Below, piece after piece: positions 8,064 through 16,512 of a stretch of 35,878 nt of DNA. Position numbers and translations under genes: made by a program. Origin of the DNA: Tessaracoccus sp. (lineage in GTDB: Bacteria; Actinomycetota; Actinomycetes; Propionibacteriales; Propionibacteriaceae); NCBI RefSeq assembly GCF_016714275.1, contig NZ_JADJNP010000012.1, forward strand, positions 1 through 35,878. The letters run 5' to 3'. The notes under the pieces are model-generated. The model saw only the letters and a list, made by a program, of their open reading frames with translations. It did not search any database and was not told where the DNA came from. The first letter of the stretch is position 1, and the number at the start of each line of letters is the position of its first letter.

Positions 8064-9077
8064 ATGGCAAGCGTTCAAGACGTGCAGTTCATGATCGGCG
8101 ACGAGACGACGTTCGGAACCCCGGTCACCGTGACCAGGTCGTACGAACCGAAGTCGGGCGACGGCATGGAATACCGGCCGAACCGGAAGCAGGGCGAAGG
8201 TCTGCGGGTGGGTGCGGTCGGTCCGATCCGTGACCGGCGCGTCACGCCGAACTTCGACTACGGCGGACCGTTCAACCTCGAGCCGGTGTCGAAGTCCTAC
8301 GGCTACATGATCAACAAACTGTGCGGCGGCACCGCAACACACACGGTCGTTTCGGGTGCGGTGTACCAGACCGTGCACACGCTCGGCGGACCATTGAAGC
8401 CGTTCACGATGCAGCACGGCATCCCGCGGCTGTCCGCTGACGGGTCGGCAGTCGTCGACCCGTTCACCTACACCGGGTGCACCGTGCCGACGTTCGGGTT
8501 CAGCATGGACAACGCCGACATCCTGCAGCTACGGCTCGACGTCGACGCACGCGACCTGTCGCTCGCGACCGGGCTCGCGACCCCGAACCGGCCGACCGGG
8601 GCGAACCTGTTCAGCTTTGCCGGGGCGTCGCTGTACGGCGGCACCTACGCGCAGGCAACGAACACGGCACTCGCAACCGGTGCGACTCCGCTCGCGAACA
8701 TCACGAACTGGTCGATGGACGTGACACGAAACGCGGACGTGTCCCGGTTCCTGGCCGGGAACGGTGGCCGGAAGTCGATCCCGGTGCCCGGTCTGGCAGC
8801 GGTCACGGGCACGATCGGGATCGAGTACAGCGACACCGTTTACCGCGACGCGTTCCTCGCAGATACCGACCTGACTCTCGTCGTGAACTTCGAAGCGGCG
8901 ACCCTGGCGACCGGCAAGGAGACGATTCAGTTCGCGATCGCGAACTTCCGTCTCGACGGTGAACTGCCGAAGCCGACCGGCGAGATCAACAAAGCATCGT
9001 GTAACTACACCGCACTCGAGAACGGCACGAACCCGCTGCTGCAGATCATGCAGCGGACGCTCGACACGGCGATCTGA
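8064..9077 (+). CDS. Major tail (tube) protein
   Basis: The 337-residue product is the expected tail tube subunit. It opens with 'VQDVQFMIGDETTFGTPVTVTRSYEPKSGDG', typical of tube proteins, has long beta-rich stretches and a central 'TGCTVPTFGFSMDNADILQLRLDVDARD', and ends with 'FRLDGELPKPTGEINKASCNYTALEN'. Its length is normal. The start ATG follows GAAGGAAGTGAGTAACC. The next gene starts two bases after its stop, in a tail completion context. Confidence 0.88.
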   Translation: MASVQDVQFMIGDETTFGTPVTVTRSYEPKSGDGMEYRPNRKQGEGLRVGAVGPIRDRRVTPNFDYGGPFNLEPVSKSYGYMINKLCGGTATHTVVSGAVYQTVHTLGGPLKPFTMQHGIPRLSADGSAVVDPFTYTGCTVPTFGFSMDNADILQLRLDVDARDLSLATGLATPNRPTGANLFSFAGASLYGGTYAQATNTALATGATPLANITNWSMDVTRNADVSRFLAGNGGRKSIPVPGLAAVTGTIGIEYSDTVYRDAFLADTDLTLVVNFEAATLATGKETIQFAIANFRLDGELPKPTGEINKASCNYTALENGTNPLLQIMQRTLDTAI

Positions 9078-9079
9078 TC

Positions 9080-9511
9080 ATGCCGGTCGACGTCATCGCG
9101 TCCGATTACGTGAAGCTGATCGGGAAGCTCAAGACGGTCGACCGGAAGGTCAAGCGCGCGATGCTCAAGCGCATCCGTGAAGCGGCCGGGCCGATCGGCC
9201 GGCATGTGCTCGCTACCGGCTCGGCGAAAATGCCGAGCCGGGGCGGGCTCGCTGCGCGTCTGGCCGGCGACAAGACGACGACCGCAGTGCGTGGCACCGG
9301 GGTCGATATCTGGCTCGGCAACAAACGGCGCTCACAGATCAACCGGATCAACCGGCTCGGGCTCGTCCGTCACCCCGTGTGGGGCCGCGCATGGTGGTCC
9401 GACACGAAGGTTCTCGCCGGCACGTACGGCGACGCATTCCAGCAACTTCCACCCGAGGACCGTGCCAATCTGGCGAAGGTGCTCGACGACATCATGAAGG
9501 AACTCAAGTGA
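9080..9511 (+). CDS. Tail completion/neck protein, HK97 gp10-like
   Basis: The 143-residue, basic product resembles the HK97 gp10 family: an N-terminal helix rich in Lys/Arg ('LIGKLKTVDRKVKRAMLKRIREAAGPIG'), a middle that senses hydrophobic strands, and the signature 'GLVRHPVWGRAWW', similar to the RHPVFG element of the family. It normally sits before the major tail protein; here it comes after it. GTG at 9508 of the next gene overlaps the stop. Confidence 0.75.
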   Translation: MPVDVIASDYVKLIGKLKTVDRKVKRAMLKRIREAAGPIGRHVLATGSAKMPSRGGLAARLAGDKTTTAVRGTGVDIWLGNKRRSQINRINRLGLVRHPVWGRAWWSDTKVLAGTYGDAFQQLPPEDRANLAKVLDDIMKELK

Positions 9512-9882
9512 GCGGTTTCATTCTGAACGGCAAGACGTACACGCACGTCGATCTCGCCGACATCCTGGTCGGTGACCAGATCCGCGTCGAGCGGTGGCTC
9601 GCGAAAGCCGACATCAGCGAAGCGCGGACCTGGGAGGACGTCATCGCGATCGCGAAAGAGATCAACCGGCTGCCGAACTTTGCTGCGCAGAAGGCGCACC
9701 CCGAGTTCAGGTTCTCGATCACGATGACCGTGTGGCTTGCACGTCGCGCGGCCGGCGACGATGTCACGCTCGACGAGGCGCTGCAGTACCGGTTCGACGA
9801 CGTGACCTGGTTGAACGACGAGGGCGTCGAGGACGACGACGACGATGAGGATGACGCCGAGGGAAAAGGTTCCGACCTGTAG
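9508..9882 (+). CDS. Tail assembly chaperone (G-like, unshifted product)
   Basis: The 124-residue product is the short form of the tail assembly chaperone. It has a compact helical domain ('VGDQIRVERWLAKADISEARTWEDVIAIAKEI', 'TMTVWLARRAAGDDVTLDEAL') and a very acidic tail of nine Asp/Glu residues before 'EGKGSDL'. The acidic tail and the slippery site within it are typical of the lambda G position. GTG 9508 overlaps the previous stop. The gene lies just before the tape measure gene, as in most siphophages. Confidence 0.85.
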   Translation: MSGFILNGKTYTHVDLADILVGDQIRVERWLAKADISEARTWEDVIAIAKEINRLPNFAAQKAHPEFRFSITMTVWLARRAAGDDVTLDEALQYRFDDVTWLNDEGVEDDDDDEDDAEGKGSDL

Positions 9883-10052
9883 GTGATTGGCGGCGTCGGC
9901 CGACGAAGCCGATCGAGCTACAGGTCGAACGAGCGCAACCGCTATTGGCATACCTGTATGGGTTCAAGCCGTGGGAGATCCTGCAGCTGACGTTCGCGCA
10001 GTTCTGCAGTTACCGCGAATGGGACGGGTACAAGACTCTAGGGGGCGAGTAA
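9508..10052 (+). CDS. Tail assembly chaperone G-T fusion (via -1 frameshift)
   Basis: The long chaperone form joins the upstream frame to a second one. The slippery heptamer GGGAAAA lies at 9861-9867, in phase as G-GGA-AAA. Stepping back one base gives GGG-AAA and continues from 9867 in the new frame for 61 residues, ending at TAA 10050-10052. The T part is well formed: 'PIELQVERAQPLLAYLYGFKPWEILQLTFAQFCSYREWDGYK'. It contains no stop, and it ends three bases before the tape measure start. Total length is about 181 residues. The layout matches the lambda gpG/gpGT system. Confidence 0.85.
9861..9867 (+). promoter_or_regulatory. -1 programmed frameshift slippery site
   Basis: GGGAAAA fits the X-XXY-YYZ rule in the reading phase of the G gene. 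It lies 16 bases upstream of the G stop codon and at the end of the acidic tail, the usual place in siphophage chaperone genes. The only downstream frame that is open and family-like is the -1 frame. No strong stem-loop was worked out downstream. Confidence 0.85.
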
Positions 10053-10054
10053 CG

Positions 10055-11635
10055 GTGGGGAACGAGCAGGCACTCAAGCTCACGCTGATCGGGCACGACA
10101 AGTCGGCGTCGACGGCGCTGCACAAGGTCGAGCGGTCGGCGAAGGGCGTCACGACCGCGACGTCGAAGCTGGGCAGCATCGGCAAGGGTGCCATGCTCGG
10201 GATTGCTGCCGGGCTCGTCGTCGCCGGCAAGGCTGCTATCGACTTCGGCGGCGACAGCATCAAGGCGTTCGCCGACGCCGAGAAGTCGCAGGCACAACTC
10301 GAGGACGCATATCGGCGGTTCCCGAAGGTGCAGAGCGTGTCGATCGAGTCGATGCGGAAGTACAACGAAGCATTGCAGCGTAAGACGGGTGCAGACGCTG
10401 ACGACATCGCATCAGGGCAGGCTGTGCTCGCACGGTACAAGCTGACCGGGAAGCAGCTGCGCGATATGACGCCGCTGCTCGTCGACTACGCGAACCGGAC
10501 CGGTAAGACGATCCCGACGTCGGCGGGTGTGCTGGGCAAGGCGATCATGGGCAACGCGAAAGCGATGAAAGAGCTCGGGATCAAGTTCAAGGACACCGGC
10601 GACCCGGCGAAGAATTACGCGATCATCATGAAGGGGCTCGAGAAGTCGGTCGGCGGGTACTCCGACAAGGTGCCTGAGGCGGAAAAGAAGTCGAAGATCC
10701 TGGCGGCGTCGTTCGGTGACCTGCAGGAAGGCATCGGCGAGAAGCTGCAGCCGGCAATGATCGGGCTGACCGACGCCGGGCAGGGTGTGCTCGATTGGCT
10801 CGACGCGAACCCCGAAGCAGCTGCCGGGGCATCGGCTGCGCTCGACCTGCTCGGGCAGGGGTTCTCGTTCCTGTGGGACGTGCTGCGGAAGTACGTCGCA
10901 CCGGCGCTCGGCTGGTTCATCAAGCAGCAGGGCAACGCGGTCCGCAGCATGGGGTCGATGGTCGACGCAATGAACCAGGTCGATTTCCTGAACCTGATCC
11001 CTGACGATGCGGGCGACAAGATGCGGACGATCGCGGACGGTATCGACACCGTCGGGACCGGGCTCGAGTCGCTCGCGAACGATCCCCCGGTGAAGGTCGA
11101 CACGAAGCCGGCCGTCGCGAACGTCGACAAGCTGAACGCGCGGATCAAGGGCATTAAGGATCGGATCGTGAAGGCTGAGGCGCGCGGCGACACGAAGGCT
11201 GTCGACAAGCTCAAGGCGAAGCTCGACAAGCTCCGCGGGAAGAAACTCGATATTCAGGCGAACGTTCGGAAAACGGGTATCAGCAACATCACGATTCGTG
11301 GCGTCGGTGGCGGCAAGATGCACATCAGCGCGAACGCGTCTGGTACGTCGTCGAACCCGTTCGATCAGCTGTCAGTCGTCGGTGAAGGTGGGCCGGAGAT
11401 CGTGCGGCTGCCGGCTCGGGCGCAGGTCATGAGTAACGGGCAGTCGCGTGCGTTCGCGAACCAGGGCGGGCTGAACCGTACCGGTTCGGCGTCGGGTGGC
11501 ATGACGGTGCAGATGATCCTGCAGGGTTTGCCGGCCGGGCCGCGTGCGTTCGCTGAGGCGATCGAGCGTGAGCTCTACGGGTTGATGCGGTCGCGGGGGC
11601 CGGGTGGCACGCTGTCGTTCCTGCGGAAACGCTGA
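10055..11635 (+). CDS. Tape measure protein
   Basis: The 526-residue product sets tail length. It starts at GTG 10055 (GGGGGCGAG upstream, three bases after the T stop). The N-terminal region has a helix-rich coil and a hydrophobic segment ('GAMLGIAAGLVVAGKAAI', about residues 42-59). 'YNEALQRKTGADADDIASGQAVLARYKLTGKQLRDMTPLLVDYANRTG' and 'LGIKFKDTGDPAKNYAIIMKGLEKSVGGYS' are typical tape measure motifs. A Lys-rich coil (about 355-400) precedes 'SVVGEGGPEIVRLPARAQVMSNGQSR', the usual C-terminal signature. By the common rule of about 1.5 angstrom per residue the tail would be near 80 nm, quite short for an actinophage. Confidence 0.92.
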   Translation: MGNEQALKLTLIGHDKSASTALHKVERSAKGVTTATSKLGSIGKGAMLGIAAGLVVAGKAAIDFGGDSIKAFADAEKSQAQLEDAYRRFPKVQSVSIESMRKYNEALQRKTGADADDIASGQAVLARYKLTGKQLRDMTPLLVDYANRTGKTIPTSAGVLGKAIMGNAKAMKELGIKFKDTGDPAKNYAIIMKGLEKSVGGYSDKVPEAEKKSKILAASFGDLQEGIGEKLQPAMIGLTDAGQGVLDWLDANPEAAAGASAALDLLGQGFSFLWDVLRKYVAPALGWFIKQQGNAVRSMGSMVDAMNQVDFLNLIPDDAGDKMRTIADGIDTVGTGLESLANDPPVKVDTKPAVANVDKLNARIKGIKDRIVKAEARGDTKAVDKLKAKLDKLRGKKLDIQANVRKTGISNITIRGVGGGKMHISANASGTSSNPFDQLSVVGEGGPEIVRLPARAQVMSNGQSRAFANQGGLNRTGSASGGMTVQMILQGLPAGPRAFAEAIERELYGLMRSRGPGGTLSFLRKR

Positions 11636-11706
11636 ACCCGTCGTACCAGCTGGGCAGTACGCGTCGGCGATCGCCACGCGACGGATGACACGAACGGGGG
11701 CAGGTC

Positions 11707-13845
11707 ATGGCAGCTGCGGGCATTCCACTGGTGAAGCTCGAGCAGAACCTGAACGGGTGGAAAGACCTGACGACTCGGCTGCTGTGGGGCGAGACGGGTG
11801 CACCGGTCGTGATCACGCGGGGCGTGTCTGAGGATCGGCTGCCGCAGGCGGGCACGATGACGCTGACGCTCGACAACAGCGACGGCGAACTCACCCCCGA
11901 ACGGTCGGCGTCGAGCTATTACCCGTACGTGACCAGGTTTCGCGAGATCCGGTTCAGCGAGTTCCTGAACGGTGTCTGGCAGCTGCGATTCTGGGGGTAC
12001 GTCGACTCCGAATCGCTCGCGTGGGGCAACAGTGTCGGCACCGACTGCCGGGTGAACGTGACGGCGATCGACGCGATCAGCATGCTCGGCAGGCGTCCGC
12101 TACGGTCCGTCGCGGTCGAGACGACGGTCGAACGCAGCCCGATCGCGTACTACCCGTTGACAGATCCCGAGTCGGCATCTGCCGCTGACCAGTCGGGCAC
12201 CGGGCAGCCGGCGCTCAAGGTCAAGCAGTGGGGCACCGGTGGCGAGGTCGCGTGGCAGTCGGGCGTGATCCTGCCGACCGACTCGGGCGGCGGGATCGTG
12301 TTCACCCCGGCATCAGACAACGGCGTGTACCTGGCATCCGACGTCGGTATCGACCTGCCGACGTTTTGGTGTGCATCGTTCATCGCATCACCGGCCGCGA
12401 AAGACGGCTACCTGTTCCAGATCGGGACGGATAGCTACTCGCTCGGCGTCTGGTATGACACCAGCGCGAAAACGATGAGTGCGATCGAGACGAAACTCGA
12501 CAGCAGCGGCGACCCCATTGATTACGTGCTGTCGACGTCGGGCACCTGGTCGGGCCCGAAGTTCGACACGCTGACAGTGACACCGACGACGGTCAAGCTG
12601 GGCAGTTCCGGCACGACCGGAACCCGGCACTCGTCGACAACGATGCTCGATTCAATCGTCGCGGTCGGCGGTGCGTTCGCAGTCGAGTCGGGCCGTGCTC
12701 GGATGTACTCGGGCGAGATCAAGCATCTAGGGCTGTGGGTGTCGCTCGCAGTGACGGCCGGGCTCGACGTCGACCAGATGACCGGACCAGCCGAAATGTT
12801 CACGCTGTCGGATGCGATCGGGAAGCTCGCGACCTGGTCGGGCATGCCGGCGATCGGCGCGGTCACGCAGGGCAGCGACCGTGACGTCGACCTGCTCCGC
12901 ACCGAAGGGTCGACCGCTGCCGACCTGATCGGGCAATACATGCAGGGCACGCTGTCGCGGATCTCGGGCGCGCGTGACGGGCAGATCAGGGTGACATCGT
13001 TCGACTACCTGCCGGCCGCGGTTGTCGCACCGTCCGGTGTGATCGACCCGTCGGTCCAGTGGGACCGTGACCTAGAAGGCGACGTGTCGGAGGCGTCGAC
13101 GACCTGGCCGGATGGTTCGACGTACTCGGCGAAGTCGTCTGCGGATGGGCAGGCTCGCGAGATCCCGGGCGTCGTTCCTGACAGCGGCGGCAGGTCCGTC
13201 GTTGACTGGACGGTCAACACCAGTGCGGCACCCCCGCGGGTGCCGTATGCACCGTTCGACCTAATGACGATCACGGCGGCGAACGCGCACCAGCTGGCGT
13301 TGCTCGATTTCGGTGATCTGCTGCAGGTTCCCGGGCTGCCGGTGCAGCTGCCGTCGACGACACAGTCGGGCATCGTCGACGGGTCGGTCGAGACGATCGG
13401 TGCTGATGTGTGGTCGATCTCGCTGCCGACGTCGTACGATCCGCGCGACCGCATGCTGATCGTCGGCGACGCTACGCGCGGGAAGGTGTCGGCCGGGTAT
13501 CTGGCGGCACCGCTGGGGCCGGTCGTTGATGACACGAACTCGACCTGGCATGCCGGTAACGAGATCACGCACACGCATCTGAACTCGACGGCGTGGAACG
13601 GGCCGCAGATCCAAGCTGGGGCATCGTCGATCACTCCGGTCGCGAATACGGTGACGTCGCTCGCCGTGACGTTCCCGACCGCGTTCTCTGCTGCTCCGAT
13701 TGTGGTGTTGACGATCGGTGCCGGCTCGGACGGCGACGAGATTCAGGAAGTGTCCGTGGCGAGTGTGTCGACGACCGGGTTCACGATCTGGATCTACCGA
13801 ACGACGACGACGGTTACGTCGGTGCAGTGGTTGGCGGTGAACTGA
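11707..13845 (+). CDS. Minor tail protein, tail tip with lectin-like domains
   Basis: The 712-residue product is the first tail-tip protein after the tape measure. Residues 1-145 resemble the beta-rich start of actinophage minor tail proteins ('GAPVVITRGVSEDRLPQAGTMTLTLDNSDGELTP', 'RFWGYVDS'). Residues about 150-355 form a LamG/concanavalin-like domain that starts at 'SPIAYYPLTDPES'. After a further beta domain with 'LDVDQMTGPAEMFTLSDAIGKLATWSG', residues 641-712 form an H-lectin-like module. Two more copies of that module form most of the next protein. The combined form suggests host cell wall sugar binding. The start follows GGGGGCAGGTC; 11636-11706 is otherwise empty. Confidence 0.85.
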   Translation: MAAAGIPLVKLEQNLNGWKDLTTRLLWGETGAPVVITRGVSEDRLPQAGTMTLTLDNSDGELTPERSASSYYPYVTRFREIRFSEFLNGVWQLRFWGYVDSESLAWGNSVGTDCRVNVTAIDAISMLGRRPLRSVAVETTVERSPIAYYPLTDPESASAADQSGTGQPALKVKQWGTGGEVAWQSGVILPTDSGGGIVFTPASDNGVYLASDVGIDLPTFWCASFIASPAAKDGYLFQIGTDSYSLGVWYDTSAKTMSAIETKLDSSGDPIDYVLSTSGTWSGPKFDTLTVTPTTVKLGSSGTTGTRHSSTTMLDSIVAVGGAFAVESGRARMYSGEIKHLGLWVSLAVTAGLDVDQMTGPAEMFTLSDAIGKLATWSGMPAIGAVTQGSDRDVDLLRTEGSTAADLIGQYMQGTLSRISGARDGQIRVTSFDYLPAAVVAPSGVIDPSVQWDRDLEGDVSEASTTWPDGSTYSAKSSADGQAREIPGVVPDSGGRSVVDWTVNTSAAPPRVPYAPFDLMTITAANAHQLALLDFGDLLQVPGLPVQLPSTTQSGIVDGSVETIGADVWSISLPTSYDPRDRMLIVGDATRGKVSAGYLAAPLGPVVDDTNSTWHAGNEITHTHLNSTAWNGPQIQAGASSITPVANTVTSLAVTFPTAFSAAPIVVLTIGAGSDGDEIQEVSVASVSTTGFTIWIYRTTTTVTSVQWLAVN

Positions 13846-13846
13846 T

Positions 13847-14476
13847 ATGGCGGCTCACGTGTTCATGGCGAACGAGGTCACGACAGCGGCGAACCTTAAC
13901 TCGCTGCTGCCACCTATGGCAGATCAGGCCGGCATTGTGCGAATGACTCCGGTCGCGAACACGGCGACCCCGGTCGTCGTCACGTTCCCGACACCGTTCG
14001 TTGTCACGCCGCGCGTGTTCGCGACGGGGCAGACGTCGGTGCCGGGCAGCGAGGTTAAACAGGTCTGGGTGTCAAGCGTGTCGACGACCGGGTTCACCGG
14101 CTGGGTGCTGCGTACCAACACGACAAAGACGACGATCGCATGGCAGGCGTACGCGCCGACGTCGGGCGTGTTCAACACCGGGCAGCCGGCGTACGCGTCG
14201 TTGCTCGGCGCGGTGTCGTCGGCTGCGATGGTTCCGCAGCGGGGCGCGGTGTCGATCACTCCGACGGCGAATACTCCGACGTCGCAGGTCATTACGTTCC
14301 CGGTTGCGTTCGCGTCGATCCCGACGGTTCTGACGACGGCGCTGACCGGGTTCCCGGGTTCGGCTGTGAAAGAGACGTCGGCGGTGAACGTGACGCTGAC
14401 GCAGGCGACGATCGTGCTGTACCGAACATCGGGCACTGCGACGACGGTGAACTGGATCGCACTAGGGAGGCTGTGA
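13847..14476 (+). CDS. Tail protein with two H-lectin-like modules
   Basis: The 209-residue product is made of an N-terminal adaptor ('MAAHVFMANEVTTAANLNSLLPPMAD', typical for actinophage tail proteins) and two repeats at about residues 29-102 and 134-208. Each reads '[M/I]TPxANTxTxxVxTFPxxF...' and ends in 'WIAL' or 'WQAY' as H-type lectin domains do. The first repeat shares a 20-base identical stretch (GTGTCGACGACCGGGTTCAC) with the module at the end of the gene upstream. This argues for duplication in place. It likely binds surface carbohydrate. Confidence 0.8.
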   Translation: MAAHVFMANEVTTAANLNSLLPPMADQAGIVRMTPVANTATPVVVTFPTPFVVTPRVFATGQTSVPGSEVKQVWVSSVSTTGFTGWVLRTNTTKTTIAWQAYAPTSGVFNTGQPAYASLLGAVSSAAMVPQRGAVSITPTANTPTSQVITFPVAFASIPTVLTTALTGFPGSAVKETSAVNVTLTQATIVLYRTSGTATTVNWIALGRL

Positions 14477-14478
14477 GG

Positions 14479-14940
14479 ATGCGGAATCGAGTAGCTGACC
14501 TGGTGCACCGACACGTCGGGATCAGGGCTGAGGGCATGATCCTGGCCGGGTGTCTGTGGATTCTGATCGGGCTGCGGTCGCTGACCGGTCCCGAACAGAT
14601 GATGACGCCGTCCGTGTTCCATCAGACGTTCCCGGCCGAACTCACTGCGGCGCTGTGGATCGTCACCGGTATTGCGGCGATCGTGCTCTCACCGTTCAAA
14701 CACGCATCAGAGCTCGGGCTGTTCCTGCTCGTCATACAGCCGGGGCTGCGGGTCGCGTCGTTCGGGTGGGCGTGGCTCGCTGACCTGATCCCGGGGCCAC
14801 CCCCGGGCGATCCGCTCGGCTGGTATTCGGCGTGCGTATGGCTCGGCGTCGTCGCTTGGGTGGGGCATATCTCCCGTATCCCGGCCGACGTGCGTGCACC
14901 GCTGACGGGCCGACGTACGCGACGTCGGCGGGTGCGGTGA
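14479..14940 (+). CDS. Four-helix membrane protein
   Basis: The 153-residue product has four likely membrane helices: 'GMILAGCLWILIGL', 'AALWIVTGIAAIVL', 'ELGLFLLVIQPGLRVASFGWAW' and 'WYSACVWLGVVAWVGHI', then a basic tail 'TGRRTRRRRVR'. ATG 14479 follows GGGAGGCTGTGAGG. It opens the lysis block. It could be a holin or a membrane-sited tail/lysis accessory protein; many actinophages have a similar protein just before the lysin. I do not assign a specific function. Confidence 0.78.
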   Translation: MRNRVADLVHRHVGIRAEGMILAGCLWILIGLRSLTGPEQMMTPSVFHQTFPAELTAALWIVTGIAAIVLSPFKHASELGLFLLVIQPGLRVASFGWAWLADLIPGPPPGDPLGWYSACVWLGVVAWVGHISRIPADVRAPLTGRRTRRRRVR

Positions 14941-15218
14941 GTTTCGAGGGCTGGCTCGGGCTGCTGTCAGTTCTGACGACGCTCGGGCTCGGCATCTACA
15001 TTCAGCGGAACGCGCGCAGGTCGACGAACCAGTCGACCGAGGTCACGCTGCGGGGGCAGGATCTCGCCGAGTTGAAAGACGTTCGCGAACGGGTTGCGGA
15101 ACTCGAGACGCGCGAACAAAGGCTGTGGGCGTGGGCACGCCGGCACCTTGATCTGTACTACCGATATCGGCAGCCGGGCGCACCCGATCCCGAACCCCTG
15201 CCGGATGACAAGCAGTAA
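14937..15218 (+). CDS. Membrane-anchored coiled-coil protein
   Basis: The 93-residue product has a single membrane helix near the start ('WLGLLSVLTTLGLGIYIQ'), then a helix with heptad-like Leu/Val spacing ('DLAELKDVRERVAELETREQRL', about 42-65) and a Pro-rich end. GTG 14937 overlaps the stop before it. A protein with this plan near the lysin is common in actinophages and is sometimes called a holin-like or spanin-like protein. The function is inferred from place and topology only. Confidence 0.75.
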   Translation: MSFEGWLGLLSVLTTLGLGIYIQRNARRSTNQSTEVTLRGQDLAELKDVRERVAELETREQRLWAWARRHLDLYYRYRQPGAPDPEPLPDDKQ

Positions 15219-15228
15219 GGAAGGAACG

Positions 15229-16512
15229 ATGACGATCTCGAGGACGTATCCCGTCGACCAGGCGGGGCACACGCTCCGCGGCGACGTCGCGGCTGCGTAC
15301 CTGCGGGCGCTCAAGGCAGGCATGCCGGCCGGGGGCGTCGACGTGTTCATGCGGACGCTCGAGGAACAGCGCGTGCTGTTCGAGACGGCGAGGAAACGCG
15401 GCATCATCGCGGCACGTCCGACGTTCCACGCACCGCACGTCGACGGCCGGGCGCTCGACTTCCACACGACCACGGCAGGGAAGTATGCACCGTCGGCGGC
15501 GTTCGTGTGGGCGATGCAGGGCGCAACTGGGTCGAGCAAGCCGAAGGCGGGCGAGCGTCCGCGGATCAGGGCGTTCGGGTTCTATCGCAGCGTGCCGTCG
15601 GAGCGGTGGCATCTTGAGTATGACCGGGATCTCGACAAGCATCGGGCGGCGGATCTCGCCGAGCGGCTGCGGCTGCTCGGCTGCTCGAGCGTCAAGGCGT
15701 TCCAGCATCTGAACGCGCTCGATCCTGACGGGGTCGACGGGCCGCTGACCTGGTCGGCGTTGCTCGGCGCGACGTATCCGGTTGCGGGCACCCCGACTCC
15801 GGTGCCCGACCCGGTGCCCGTGCCGACCCCGGCACCGGCCGCGGTCGACTTCCGTGCGGCGACGTACAACGCGGAACTCAAGCGGTTCGGCGGCGGGCCG
15901 TACAGCGTCGACGCTGCGTTCGTCGACGACGTGCTGCGGCCGTCTGTGCTGCTCGCGCAGGAGGTCGACGAGCAGGCACGCGACTCGATCCGTGCAGCGA
16001 CCGGGTTCAAGGTGTATCCGTTCGGCACGGTCGCGCTGTTCTGGGATGGGGCGAAGTACAGCTGGGGCGACCGGCTCGAACTGGATCTCGGCACGCCGTA
16101 CCACAAGATGATCGCGACGCTGCTGACCAGCAAGCGCAACGGGGCATCGTTCGTCGCGGCATCGGTGCACATCAGGGCATCGGATGCGATCGGCGGCAGC
16201 CATGACAACAAGGTCGCCGGCAAGCGTGCCGACGTCGCGAAGGTGATCGCGAAGCTCGCGCAGTACCCGAACGTCGTCGTCGGCGGCGACTGGTCGAGTG
16301 ATCCGCGCGACCAGCTGGTCAAGGCTGGTTACCGGATCGTGACGCCGTTCGTCGACACGTACGATCCCGACGGGTTCGATCCGCTGGATCTGATCGCTGT
16401 GCGTGGCGACATTGATGATCGGACCGGGGGCAGTGAGCATGCGACGTCGGCGTCGGATCATGACGGGATGGTCGGGAACTTGACACTGCGCACACCGGTG
16501 CCGACGTCGTGA
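15229..16512 (+). CDS. Endolysin: M15 peptidase, PG-binding and EEP (DNase I-like) fusion
   Basis: The 427-residue lysin has three parts. Residues 1-140 form an M15/VanY-type peptidase with HxxGxAxD (H70, G73, A75, D77) and the later ExWH (E125, H128), the zinc and catalytic residues for cutting peptide bridges in peptidoglycan. Residues 143-181 form a peptidoglycan-binding domain ('VKAFQ...DGVDGPLTWSAL'). A Pro-rich linker (187-205) leads to an EEP domain with N214, E245, H314, D354 and D410-H411, the metal and catalytic residues of DNase I-like enzymes. The usual GDxN motif reads GDWS (S356 for N). ATG 15229 follows AAGGAAGGAACG. The EEP addition is unusual for a lysin. Confidence 0.9.
   Translation: MTISRTYPVDQAGHTLRGDVAAAYLRALKAGMPAGGVDVFMRTLEEQRVLFETARKRGIIAARPTFHAPHVDGRALDFHTTTAGKYAPSAAFVWAMQGATGSSKPKAGERPRIRAFGFYRSVPSERWHLEYDRDLDKHRAADLAERLRLLGCSSVKAFQHLNALDPDGVDGPLTWSALLGATYPVAGTPTPVPDPVPVPTPAPAAVDFRAATYNAELKRFGGGPYSVDAAFVDDVLRPSVLLAQEVDEQARDSIRAATGFKVYPFGTVALFWDGAKYSWGDRLELDLGTPYHKMIATLLTSKRNGASFVAASVHIRASDAIGGSHDNKVAGKRADVAKVIAKLAQYPNVVVGGDWSSDPRDQLVKAGYRIVTPFVDTYDPDGFDPLDLIAVRGDIDDRTGGSEHATSASDHDGMVGNLTLRTPVPTS

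Noticed and set aside
12156..12161. TTGACA boxes inside genes (for example 12156, 16487)
   Set aside because: No -10 partner at a proper spacing and no gene start downstream.
15043..16461. 472-residue minus-strand frame opposite the endolysin
   Set aside because: It is the codon-bias shadow of the lysin gene, which has clear catalytic motifs on the plus strand.
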